Origin: Gammaproteobacteria bacterium
GTDB taxonomy: Bacteria > Pseudomonadota > Gammaproteobacteria > GRL18
Assembly: GCA_030632625.1 (NCBI GenBank)
Contig: DAOVUK010000061.1
Location: 1 to 10,473, forward strand
Direction of reading: 5' to 3'
DNA: 10,473 bases
Part shown: in pieces, positions 1-6,053 of the stretch
How the letters are laid out: every line of letters starts with the position of its first letter
How positions within the stretch are numbered: position 1 is the stretch's first letter
The notes under the pieces: model-generated
What the model saw: only the letters and a program-made list of their open reading frames with translations
The model's database searches: none
Told to the model about the DNA's origin: nothing
Position numbers and translations under genes: made by a program

Positions 1-1016
1 AAAGTCTGCCGCTTGCAGAAGAAGAAGAGATCCTGCAAAAAGCGCATGAGCTGCCATTTCCACCACCATTAGAGCCCGGCATGATTTTAGATGGCTATGA
101 GATCCTTAAAGAAATCCATGCCAGCAACCGCACTCAAATTTACTCCGCCCGACATCAGCAAAGCAATCAATTAGTCATACTAAAAACGCCTTCGGTTAAT
201 TTTGAGGATGATGAACACTTCATCGAGCAGTTTCTTCACGAGGAATGGGCAGGCAAACGCATTGATTCCCCCTATGTTTTACAGGTGATTACACCTGAAA
301 AAAAGCCCCGTTTTCTCTATTATGTCACCGAGTATCTGGAAGGTGTGACGCTGCGTGAATGGATGCAGCAGAACCCCCTGCCCCCGGTCGATATGGTGAT
401 TCCGATTGTTGAACAAATTGCCAAAGGTTTGCGGGCTTTTCACCGTCTGGAAATGCTGCACCAGGATTTGAAACCGGAAAATATCATTATCAGTCCGCAA
501 GGCAAGGTTAAAATCATTGATTTCGGCTCAGTAAAAATTGCCGGTATCAATGAAATGAAGAAAAATTCTGACGATAAAAATAATATCCTGGGTACGGTAA
601 ACTACAGTGCGCCAGAGTTTTATCTGGGGCAATCCGGCGGTGAACGCAGCGACCTGTATTCACTCGCCGTCATCACCTATGAACTACTCAATAATAGTCT
701 GCCCTTTGGCAAAGAGATGCCTGAAAAAGCTACTTATCGACAATTGTCTCAATTACGCTATGTGGCCAGTATTCACTTAAATCACATGGTGCCCAACTGG
801 ATGGATGGGGCAATAAAAAAAGCCTTATCATTAGATATCAAACTGCGTCATGAAGATGTCTTTGAATTTTTACACGATTTACAACATCCCAATCCGCATT
901 TTCTCAATATCACAGCAATCCCTCTGATTGAACGTAACCCGATGTTATTCTGGAGGAGCATCAGTATTATTTCATTGCTGACAAATTTAATCCTTTTTTA
1001 TTATCTGACAAAATAA
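1..1016 (+). CDS. Serine/threonine protein kinase with C-terminal membrane anchor (3'-part of a probable PP2C phosphatase-kinase fusion), 5'-partial
   Basis: Phosphorylates Ser/Thr of unknown target proteins at the inner face of the membrane. Numbered from the internal Met at base 81, the ATP-anchoring lysine is K35 (VILK), an alpha-C glutamate lies at E54/E55, the catalytic loop is HQDLKPEN at 127-134 (D129, K131, N134), the Mg-binding DFG is at 147-149, APE at 177-179 and the DLYSLA helix follows at 191. A hydrophobic segment at about 290-309 ends the protein, giving a tail anchor. The glycine-rich loop is degenerate (EIHASNRTQIY, no GxGxxG). The frame is open from base 3 to base 81, and its 26 codons read as a Pro/Glu-rich linker (LPFPPPLEPG), so the Met at 81 is probably not the start. 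From memory this linker joins an N-terminal PP2C phosphatase to the kinase in bifunctional gammaproteobacterial proteins. The phosphatase would lie outside the window. Kinase call secure; fusion inferred. Confidence 0.9.
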   Translation, partial: SLPLAEEEEILQKAHELPFPPPLEPGMILDGYEILKEIHASNRTQIYSARHQQSNQLVILKTPSVNFEDDEHFIEQFLHEEWAGKRIDSPYVLQVITPEKKPRFLYYVTEYLEGVTLREWMQQNPLPPVDMVIPIVEQIAKGLRAFHRLEMLHQDLKPENIIISPQGKVKIIDFGSVKIAGINEMKKNSDDKNNILGTVNYSAPEFYLGQSGGERSDLYSLAVITYELLNNSLPFGKEMPEKATYRQLSQLRYVASIHLNHMVPNWMDGAIKKALSLDIKLRHEDVFEFLHDLQHPNPHFLNITAIPLIERNPMLFWRSISIISLLTNLILFYYLTK

Positions 1017-1033
1017 CTCAACTTGTGTATAGA
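1005..1033 (+). promoter_or_regulatory. Candidate sigma70 promoter for the small membrane protein gene
   Basis: CTGACA at 1005-1010 (5 of 6 to the -35 consensus), a 17-bp spacer and TATAGA at 1028-1033 (4 of 6 to the -10). It overlaps the last codons of the kinase gene and would start RNA near 1040, about 70 bases ahead of the next ATG. Found by eye; no transcription evidence. Confidence 0.4.
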
Positions 1034-1109
1034 TAGTCGCATAAAGATGGGTTCTCTAGTAAAATAAGGCCGAATAAATCACTCTAATAAAGGATGAAAT
1101 TTTATCACC

Positions 1110-1541
1110 ATGGCCAATAATGCATTTAATCTGGGCAGTTTTTTTGTCCGTCTGTTTTTTGCGCTTATTTTAGTTTTTATCACATATAATCCCAGCGACT
1201 ATTCTTTCTACCAGTGGATGCTGACCGGTCTGAAAACAGGTTTTGAACCGTTGATGGCTTTTTCAGGAATCATTTTGCTGATCGGCTGGGTTATTTATAT
1301 TCGTGCAACCATCTCTTCACTGGGTTTAATTGGTTTAATTCTGGCCTTTGCTTTTTTCGGCACACTGCTATGGATGGTCATTGACTGGGGGTTCGTTCCT
1401 GCTGACAGCATTGATGCCATTACTTACATTGTTCTCAGTTTATTATCGATGGTTCTGGCCATTGGTATGTCCTGGTCACACATTCGACGCCGTATATCAG
1501 GTCAGGTGGATGTCAATGAAACAGATGATGAATTGAGTTGA
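1110..1541 (+). CDS. Small four-helix inner-membrane protein, DUF6524-like, function unknown
   Basis: 143 residues with four hydrophobic segments at about 8-25, 46-64, 68-91 and 103-122, then a basic stretch (HIRRRISG, 124-131) and an acidic tail (NETDDE). By the positive-inside tendency the C-terminus is probably cytoplasmic. There is no catalytic motif and no cleavable signal peptide that I can separate from helix 1. The N-terminal pattern (FFVRLFFALILVFITYNPSDYSFYQW) is condensed here to its key part: an FxRLFFAL helix followed by TYNPSDYS. It recalls the DUF6524 family, from memory and unverified. An AAGGA-type ribosome site at 1090-1094 lies about 15 bases before the ATG, a little far. 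The gene sits between the kinase gene and the REC-TPR gene on the same strand, with its own candidate promoter and no visible terminator after it. No function is assigned. Confidence 0.8.
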   Translation: MANNAFNLGSFFVRLFFALILVFITYNPSDYSFYQWMLTGLKTGFEPLMAFSGIILLIGWVIYIRATISSLGLIGLILAFAFFGTLLWMVIDWGFVPADSIDAITYIVLSLLSMVLAIGMSWSHIRRRISGQVDVNETDDELS

Positions 1542-1569
1542 ACAGACAATTGTAAATATTTGAAAAAAC

Positions 1570-1597
1570 TTGTTATTAGCTCGCTTTTTGCTATTCT
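1570..1597 (+). promoter_or_regulatory. Candidate extended -10 promoter for the REC-TPR / histidine kinase operon
   Basis: TTGTTA at 1570-1575 (4 of 6), a 16-bp spacer and TGCTATTCT at 1589-1597, an extended -10 with a TATTCT hexamer (4 of 6). RNA would start near 1604, leaving only about 17 bases before the GTG at 1621. Identified by eye only. Confidence 0.4.
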
Positions 1598-1620
1598 TAG
1601 TTTGTTAATAACTACTCAGC

Positions 1621-3189
1621 GTGTTTAGATTTTTTATGCCCCGACTGGATCTCTCAAAAATACATTTTCTTATCATTGATGATTTTGCCAATTATCGTTC
1701 GATGCTGCGCTCCATACTGGTGAGCTGCGGCGCTGAACAGATTGAAGATGCAAGAGATGCACAAGATGCGCTAAAAAAAATCACTTATAATCAGTTTGAC
1801 GTCATTTTATGTGATTATAACCTGGGTGACGGTCAAAATGGCCAGCAGCTGCTTGAAGAAGTCATGCATCGTCACCTGATACCTTATGGTACAATCTACA
1901 TTATGATCACCGCAGAAAATACCCAGAGCATGGTCATGGCCGCTGTTGAATATCGTCCTGATGGTTACTTAAACAAACCCTTTCCCAAAGACTTATTACT
2001 CAAGCGGCTACAGATGCTGGTTGATAAAAAAGCCATTATGAAAGACATCTATAAGGCCTATAACAAAAAAGAATATAGTACTGCTCTAAGCATCGCTGAC
2101 AAAAAAATGGCTCTTTACAGTAAGCAGGCATTAGACATTGGCAAGCTCAAGGGTGAAATTGCTCTGACGGCAAATGAACTGGATATTGCTCAGCAAGTTT
2201 ACGACAAAGCACTCTCTGTCAGAGATTTTCAATGGGCAAAAGTGGGTAAAGCCAAAGTATTAATTGTACGCCAGGAATATCAACAGGCTCAGCTTCTTCT
2301 GGAAGAAGTCATTGCAGAAAATAAAAGTTACATTGAAGCTTATGATTTACTTGCGCAAATTCTGGAACACCAGGGCAAGACTCAGGAAGTACAAAATGTG
2401 CTCAGCAGTGCGACCAAAATATCACCCAATACCATTAGCAGACAACAACATCTGGCTCAGGTTGCGATCAAAAATAATGATTTTGGTATTGCAGAAAAAT
2501 CATTAAAACAAGCCGTTACTCAAGGTAAAAGTTCCTGTTTCGGTAGTATTGGCGATAATATGAACCTGGCAAAGCTGTATATTGATAATGGTAAAGGGAA
2601 ACAGGCCGTTCAGACAATCACCGCTGCCAAAAAAATCTATAAAAAAGATAAAGAGGCGCTATTACACACTCAATTTGTAGAAAGTATGACGCAGCACAAA
2701 CTGGGCAATGAGGACAAGGCACGTGATTTATTTCAACAAGCCATTGCCAATATTCGTGGGCCCCTGTCGGAGTTACCCCCTGAACTGCAAAAGGATCTGA
2801 TAGCAACAAGCGAAGATCTTGGCGAAACCGAATTAGCCGAAGCATTAAAAGATGACATTAATAATCCAGGCGGGCCCGCTCATTCAAATACAGAAGAAAT
2901 GACTAAAAAATACCATTATCTTTTACAAAATGGTAAAGGGATGCGACTTTATAATAAGAATCATCTGTTTGAATCCATCAGACTATTTGAAAATGCTGCT
3001 GAAAATTTACCCGATAGAATCTCAGTTAATATGAACGCTGCACAGGCATTACTGTTTTATATTAAGGCAACAGGAAAAAATGATGAAATGCTTGATAAAG
3101 CAAGATATTTTCTTGATGTCAGCCAGAACCTGGATAACAGCAATGAAAAGTATCAGAAACTGGAAAACATTTATGCGGAGCTCAGTTAA
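1621..3189 (+). CDS. Response regulator with N-terminal receiver domain and C-terminal TPR array (VieB-like architecture)
   Basis: 522 residues. The receiver domain spans about 14-130 with a complete phosphorylation site: acidic pair D20-D21, phospho-acceptor D65 (ILCDYNLGDG), T97 (MITAEN) and K119 (LNKPFP). After a short helical linker, about 135-520 is helical with repeated A/G/Y spacing typical of tetratricopeptide repeats (for example EYSTALSIADK, ELDIAQQVYDKALS, HLFESIRLFENAAENLP). There is no DNA-binding, GGDEF, EAL or other enzymatic output domain, so the output is probably protein-protein contact. Vibrio VieB has the same REC-TPR plan. Frame is closed by TAA at 1609, so GTG 1621 is the earliest start; ATG 1636 (Met6) is an alternative. 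Neither has a clear Shine-Dalgarno sequence. The stop overlaps the start of the histidine kinase gene by one base (TAATG), so the kinase next door is the likely phosphodonor. Confidence 0.88.
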   Translation: MFRFFMPRLDLSKIHFLIIDDFANYRSMLRSILVSCGAEQIEDARDAQDALKKITYNQFDVILCDYNLGDGQNGQQLLEEVMHRHLIPYGTIYIMITAENTQSMVMAAVEYRPDGYLNKPFPKDLLLKRLQMLVDKKAIMKDIYKAYNKKEYSTALSIADKKMALYSKQALDIGKLKGEIALTANELDIAQQVYDKALSVRDFQWAKVGKAKVLIVRQEYQQAQLLLEEVIAENKSYIEAYDLLAQILEHQGKTQEVQNVLSSATKISPNTISRQQHLAQVAIKNNDFGIAEKSLKQAVTQGKSSCFGSIGDNMNLAKLYIDNGKGKQAVQTITAAKKIYKKDKEALLHTQFVESMTQHKLGNEDKARDLFQQAIANIRGPLSELPPELQKDLIATSEDLGETELAEALKDDINNPGGPAHSNTEEMTKKYHYLLQNGKGMRLYNKNHLFESIRLFENAAENLPDRISVNMNAAQALLFYIKATGKNDEMLDKARYFLDVSQNLDNSNEKYQKLENIYAELS

Positions 3190-3986
3190 TGTGCAGCCTT
3201 GAGCCTGACAGCCCTGGGCTTAATAGGAACAGCCATGAGCCTGATAACAGTCCTGAACTTGATAACAGCCATGAACCTGATAACAGTCCTGAACTTGATA
3301 ACAGCCTGTCATCTGAACAGTTAAACGCCGTATTGATGTCATTTATCCATGATATTAAAAATTCACTGCTCATGTCTCTGAGTGGCCTTGAAACACTCTA
3401 TAATAATATCGATGCCTGTCAATCTGATCAAAAAGAAAGCATATCCCTGATACAATATGAATTACATCGCATCAATAATTCCCTGGTGCAATTACTGTCA
3501 TTATACAAAATGGAAACCCATCTGTTTTCAGTTCAGGCTGATCAATACAACATCTTTGACTTTCTTGATGAACTTATCATCAATAACAGGTTATTAAGTA
3601 CCATGCAGGACTTTTCCATTGATATGGAATGTGATGAGAATATGGAGTGGTTTTTCGATAAAGATTTAATTGCAACAATCGTTAACAGCACCATTAATAA
3701 TTCAATCCGCTATGCTCACAAACAAATAAAACTCAGTGCGCTCATAAAAAATGATTATCTGCAAATTACCATCGAAGATGATGGTGACGGCTTTCCGGAA
3801 AAGATGTTTATCCACCCGGATACCCTGGAAACTGCAATTAATATGCAATCCGGCAGTACCGGCCTGGGGCTTTATTTTGCCGAGAAAATTGCCAATATTC
3901 ACACCAATAAAGAGAGAAGCGGTGCAACTCTGATTGATAATAAATCACAACTGGGCGGTGGACGCTTTACTCTTCTCCTGCCATAG
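3189..3986 (+). CDS. Soluble sensor-less histidine kinase, partner of the REC-TPR protein
   Basis: 265 residues. An H-box lies at about 52-60 (FIHDIKNSL, phospho-acceptor H54) in a HisKA-like helical hairpin. The HATPase_c domain follows: N-box around 163-176 with N171 in NNSIRYA, G1 box DDGDGF at 197-202, G2 box GSTGLGL at 222-228, and a final GGGRFTLLLP strand. There is no transmembrane segment, PAS, GAF or other input domain, so the signal must reach it through a partner. Residues 3-38 are three 12-residue tandem repeats rich in Glu, Pro, Asp, Asn and Ser, probably disordered. The start ATG overlaps the upstream TAA, which suggests translational coupling and a near 1:1 supply of the two proteins. 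A later in-frame start (Met50) would cut into the H-box helix, so 3189 is preferred. Substrate pairing with the upstream receiver is inferred from the operon. Confidence 0.88.
   Translation: MCSLEPDSPGLNRNSHEPDNSPELDNSHEPDNSPELDNSLSSEQLNAVLMSFIHDIKNSLLMSLSGLETLYNNIDACQSDQKESISLIQYELHRINNSLVQLLSLYKMETHLFSVQADQYNIFDFLDELIINNRLLSTMQDFSIDMECDENMEWFFDKDLIATIVNSTINNSIRYAHKQIKLSALIKNDYLQITIEDDGDGFPEKMFIHPDTLETAINMQSGSTGLGLYFAEKIANIHTNKERSGATLIDNKSQLGGGRFTLLLP
3195..3302 (+). repeat. Three tandem 36-bp in-frame repeats at the start of the histidine kinase gene
   Basis: Units at 3195-3230 (diverged), 3231-3266 and 3267-3302. The last two differ by a single base (ATGAGC against ATGAAC). The unit is 12 codons, so copy number changes keep the frame; the protein unit is SHEPDNSPELDN. 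The near-identity of units 2 and 3 suggests recent duplication. Confidence 0.9.
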
Positions 3987-4013
3987 AAGGTCACAGCAGG
4001 TAGAAAAAACAAA

Positions 4014-4063
4014 AAAAAGGCTGCTTCCCCTTTTCTTATCCGGAAAGGGGAAGCAGCCTTTTT
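4014..4063. terminator. Bidirectional rho-independent terminator between converging genes
   Basis: The arms at 4014-4033 and 4044-4063 pair perfectly over 20 bp (core GGCTGCTTCCCC with GGGGAAGCAGCC) around a 10-base loop. On the plus strand the 3' side ends in five T; on the minus strand the run of eight A at 4011-4018 gives a U tract. It would end both the kinase operon and the rpsF-rpsR-rplI operon. Confidence 0.95.
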
Positions 4064-4096
4064 AAGGTTAATGTTCGATATTAAAATTTATTGTAA

Positions 4097-4543
4097 CTAT
4101 TCAGCTTCAACAATGATTTTAACAGTGGCATTAACATCCGTGTGCAGATGAATGTCTATTTCATATTCACCTAACTCACGAATTGCACCTTCGGGCATAC
4201 GCACTTCACGTTTTTCAACGTCAGCACCAGCAGCAGTTAATGCTTCAGCAATATCACCATTGGTAACAGAACCGAACATACGGCCTTCATCGCCTGCTTT
4301 ACGAACAATAACAACTTCTTTATCATTCAGTCCTTCAGCACGGGCAGTTGCAGCACCTAATGAATCTGCAGCAGCGGCTTCAAGTTCTGAGCGACGACCT
4401 TCAAACATTTTAACGTTTGCTTCAGTTGCCGGTAATGCCTTGCCTTGCGGGATCAGAAAATTACGACCAAAGCCTGCTTTTACAGAAACCTGATCGCCTA
4501 GCATACCCAGCTTATTGATTTTTTCTAATAGAATAACGTTCAT
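4097..4543 (-). CDS. rplI: 50S ribosomal protein bL9
   Basis: 148 residues, the usual length (E. coli 149). The N-terminal rRNA-binding domain at 1-45 carries the family signature [19 protein letters not shown] and [17 protein letters not shown] long Ala/Glu-rich connecting helix occupies about 46-78 ([19 protein letters not shown]), and the C-terminal domain includes [13 protein letters not shown] at about 101-113. L9 binds domain V of 23S rRNA at the base of the L1 stalk and helps keep the reading frame and normal ribosome spacing. Last gene of the rpsF-rpsR-rplI unit, 81 bases after rpsR, with a GAGAG-type ribosome site just upstream. The dnaB helicase gene that often follows rplI is absent; the bidirectional terminator and the converging kinase operon are there instead. 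Confidence 0.98.
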   Translation of the reverse strand: MNVILLEKINKLGMLGDQVSVKAGFGRNFLIPQGKALPATEANVKMFEGRRSELEAAAADSLGAATARAEGLNDKEVVIVRKAGDEGRMFGSVTNGDIAEALTAAGADVEKREVRMPEGAIRELGEYEIDIHLHTDVNATVKIIVEAE

Positions 4544-4579
4544 GTGAACTCTCTCTAAATTAAATTCTATTCAAGTCAA

Positions 4580-4616
4580 ACCCCTTCTTAACCTTCTCAA
4601 TATAAGGGCAAGGGGT
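4580..4616 (-). other. Hairpin in the rpsR-rplI spacer
   Basis: ACCCCTT and AAGGGGT (4580-4586 and 4610-4616) pair over 7 bp, and an inner CCTT/AAGG stem is possible. No U tract follows, so it is more likely an RNA stability or processing element than a terminator. Structure by eye only. Confidence 0.35.
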
Positions 4617-4624
4617 AAACGAAA

Positions 4625-4852
4625 TTAATCGTGACTATCAGTGTATGGAAGTAAAGCCAGATAACGAGCACGTTTAATGGCTGTTGACAGCTGACGCTGA
4701 TATTTGGCACTGGTACCGGTAATACGACTAGGTACAATTTTACCGTTTTCCATGACATAGTTCTTCAGGGTTGCCAGATCTTTATAATCGATCTCAGTAA
4801 TACCCTCAGCAGTAAAACGACAGTATTTTCTACGACGGAAATAGCGTGACAT
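4625..4852 (-). CDS. rpsR: 30S ribosomal protein bS18
   Basis: 75 residues, the exact E. coli length, with near-identical sequence: [17 protein letters not shown] at the N-terminus, [12 protein letters not shown] at about 21-32, then the basic [16 protein letters not shown] and the closing [13 protein letters not shown]18 sits on the 30S platform as a heterodimer with S6, encoded two positions upstream on the same transcript, and contacts 16S rRNA helix 22. The start is fixed by a good AAGGTGA ribosome site about 8 bases before the ATG. The gene follows rpsF after 129 bases that hold no priB, unlike E. coli. Confidence 0.98.
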   Translation of the reverse strand: MSRYFRRRKYCRFTAEGITEIDYKDLATLKNYVMENGKIVPSRITGTSAKYQRQLSTAIKRARYLALLPYTDSHD

Positions 4853-4916
4853 TTTTCTTCACCTTTTCTTTTTTTAATCTCTATTTGAATACATCAAAGC
4901 ACATGTCTCACAACAT

Positions 4917-4944
4917 AAAGTTGTTAAGCTTAGTTAGCAACTTT
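4917..4944 (-). other. Hairpin in the rpsF-rpsR spacer
   Basis: AAAGTTG at 4917-4923 and CAACTTT at 4938-4944 form a 7-bp stem, extended by 3 bp (TAA/TTA) after one mismatch, with a 6-base loop. No U tract follows on the minus strand. It occupies the place where priB lies in E. coli. Role unknown; possible processing or attenuation site. Confidence 0.35.
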
Positions 4945-4981
4945 TGTTAATCAGGCTTTGCTCTAATTATTAACCTTAGCT

Positions 4982-5440
4982 TTATTCAGCAGCGGCGGTT
5001 GCGCTAGCTGTTGCTTCAGCAGGTGCACTCTCTTTTTTCTCAGCAGGTTTTTTCTCTGCAGAAGAGTGGCCAGCATTTTTTTGAGAAGAGTCAGACGTAT
5101 TTTTTTCAGACGCTGAGTCTTCTTTCTCTTTAGCTAAAGGAGAAGCGTCCGTATACGGACCTTTCATAGAGATGATCAGATTACGAATAACAGCATCGTT
5201 AAAGCGGAAAGCATGGGTTAATTCATCAATGTTTGCCGGCTCACACTCAACATTCATTAATACATAATGTGCTTTGTGGATTTTGTTAATGGGATAAGCC
5301 AGTTGACGGCGTCCCCAATCTTCCAGACGATGGATACTGCCATTATTAGTTTCAATAGTGGCACGGTAGCGTTCTATCATAGCAGGTACTTGTTCACTCT
5401 GATCCGGGTGGACAAGAAATACAATTTCATAATGTCTCAT
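4982..5440 (-). CDS. rpsF: 30S ribosomal protein bS6 with long acidic/alanine-rich tail
   Basis: 152 residues. The S6 fold fills residues 1-100: [33 protein letters not shown] at about 36-51, [10 protein letters not shown] at 56-65, and [13 protein letters not shown] at 78-90. It binds 16S rRNA on the 30S platform together with S18. The tail at about 101-152 is low-complexity and rich in Lys, Glu, Ser and Ala ([19 protein letters not shown]), longer than the E. coli tail (131 residues in all, from memory), and probably disordered. First gene of the rpsF-rpsR-rplI unit. The start ATG has a TAAGGAT ribosome site; that same TAAGG pairs in a candidate leader structure, suggesting feedback by S6:S18. 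Confidence 0.98.
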   Translation of the reverse strand: MRHYEIVFLVHPDQSEQVPAMIERYRATIETNNGSIHRLEDWGRRQLAYPINKIHKAHYVLMNVECEPANIDELTHAFRFNDAVIRNLIISMKGPYTDASPLAKEKEDSASEKNTSDSSQKNAGHSSAEKKPAEKKESAPAEATASATAAAE

Positions 5441-5446
5441 TTAGAC

Positions 5447-5476
5447 AATCCTTACGGGTAATTAGCCTTTAAGAGT
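5447..5476 (-). promoter_or_regulatory. Candidate S6:S18-binding leader element of rpsF
   Basis: In the rpsF leader, UCUUA (5474-5470) can pair with UAAGG (5454-5450), which is the rpsF ribosome binding site. Just 5' of that site is CCCG (5458-5455), containing a CCG, with a possible GG/CC inner pair. An rpsF leader motif with a conserved CCG next to the ribosome site, bound by the S6:S18 dimer, is known in many bacteria. The match here is by eye and the inner stem is short. Confidence 0.4.
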
Positions 5477-5545
5477 GGTTAATCAGCTTTCTGTACAAGA
5501 TATCCTGATAGTAATAAAAGAAGTAATCTGACAAAAAGCAAGGAA

Positions 5546-5568
5546 TTGACAAGCCCAATGGCTGTCAA
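5546..5568 (-). other. Hairpin at the 5' end of the rpsF leader
   Basis: On the minus strand TTGACAGCC pairs with GGC-T-TGTCAA (one bulged T) around the loop ATTG, a 9-bp stem. It begins only a few bases after the predicted transcription start, and a T-rich stretch (TTCCTTGCTTTTT) follows. It may stabilise the leader or act as a weak attenuator. Its TTGACA resembles a -35 box but has no good -10 at the right distance. Confidence 0.4.
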
Positions 5569-5577
5569 AGGTGCGGT

Positions 5578-5606
5578 ATTATATTATTTTTTTGAAAGGA
5601 GTTCAA
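5578..5606 (-). promoter_or_regulatory. Sigma70-type promoter of the rpsF-rpsR-rplI operon
   Basis: On the minus strand, TTGAAC (5606-5601) is followed by a 17-bp A-rich spacer and a perfect TATAAT (5583-5578). Predicted RNA start near 5571, giving a leader of about 130 nt before rpsF. It is the best promoter match in the window. Confidence 0.65.
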
Positions 5607-5629
5607 CACTAAATTCTAAAGGTCAGAAA

Positions 5630-5650
5630 TTCCAGGAGAAAACCCTGGAA
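5630..5650 (-). terminator. Weak hairpin terminator candidate after the 88-residue gene
   Basis: TTCCAGG (5630-5636) and CCTGGAA (5644-5650) form a 7-bp stem with a 7-base loop. On the minus strand it is followed by TTTCTGACCTTT, an imperfect U tract. It lies between the upstream unit and the rpsF promoter. Read-through is likely. Confidence 0.45.
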
Positions 5651-5697
5651 AATATTCACGAGTATATTGCGAGTTAAACCATGCCGACTGCAGGCTT

Positions 5698-5964
5698 TTA
5701 CTTATCAGAAATTTCCTGTAAAAGATCTTCTAATTCAGCCTGTATCATCTGCGAACTGTAGTCCATTTTATCATCAGCGTCCTGTGTCTCAGAATAGCTG
5801 CTTAAATCCAGGTTATTCAAAAAATCGTTGACTGAAATCTGCACATCAATAGCGAAGGTTGTTTTACCATTATCTCTTTTAAAGCGTTTAATACGAGCAT
5901 TGCCGGCCTTATGGGCAATCTGACGCAATTCATCTTCTGTTCCAGCTATTCGTATTTTCAGCAT
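5698..5964 (-). CDS. Hypothetical protein, 88 residues, between rlmB and rpsF
   Basis: Not recognised. The sequence begins MLKIRIAGTEDELRQIAHKAG, and the N-terminal half (1-45) alternates short hydrophobic strands with a helix and is basic (NARIKRFKRDNGK), so it reads like a small beta-alpha-beta unit that might bind nucleic acid; that is speculation. The C-terminal half (46-88) is acidic, with a predicted helix (QMIQAELEDLLQEISDK). No Cys, signal peptide or membrane segment. The gene is supported by a strong ribosome site (AAGGAAAGGGG) just before the ATG, and by its position: same strand, 59 bases after rlmB, and followed by a weak terminator before the rpsF promoter. It probably shares the purA-rnr-rlmB transcript. 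Confidence 0.75.
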   Translation of the reverse strand: MLKIRIAGTEDELRQIAHKAGNARIKRFKRDNGKTTFAIDVQISVNDFLNNLDLSSYSETQDADDKMDYSSQMIQAELEDLLQEISDK

Positions 5965-5999
5965 GCCCCTTTCCTTTTAAAATCTTGCTTGTTCATGTA

Positions 6000-6053
6000 G
6001 TAGAGACGTTGCATGCAACGTCTTTAGGCAACGTCTTTAGGCAACGTCTCTAC
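6000..6053. repeat. Expanded palindromic repeat covering the rlmB stop codon
   Basis: Consists of the half-site GTAGAGACGTTGCA (6000-6013) followed by three inverted half-sites, TGCAACGTCTTTA (6014-6026), GGCAACGTCTTTA (6027-6039) and GGCAACGTCTCTAC (6040-6053), spaced 13 bases apart. It is the palindrome seen at 9368-9395 with one arm copied three times in tandem. The rlmB stop (TAA, 6026-6024) and last nine codons lie inside it. Confidence 0.9.

Noticed and set aside
1094..1120. Eight-codon open frame just before the membrane protein ATG
   Set aside because: Too short, without any ribosome site of its own, and nothing suggests a leader peptide.
1542..1620. Possible terminator after the small membrane protein gene
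   Set aside because: Only short AT palindromes (CAATTG, AAATATTT) are present, with no GC stem or T tract.
3302..3313. CAGCCTGTCATC shared with the outer arm of the inverted repeat at 9408-9419
   Set aside because: A few 12-base matches are expected by chance in a window of this size, and this one lies inside coding sequence with no dyad.
3182..3373. Minus-strand open frame rich in Leu, Ser and Gly
   Set aside because: It is the reverse reading of the 36-bp tandem repeats at the start of the histidine kinase gene.
4152..4493. Plus-strand open frame of 113 codons opposite rplI
   Set aside because: Entirely within the secure bL9 gene on the other strand, with no ribosome site and no family resemblance.
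5563..5568. Perfect TTGACA on the minus strand as an alternative rpsF -35 box
   Set aside because: No acceptable -10 lies 16-18 bases downstream (TTCCTT only), and the bases are better explained as the hairpin arm at 5546-5568.
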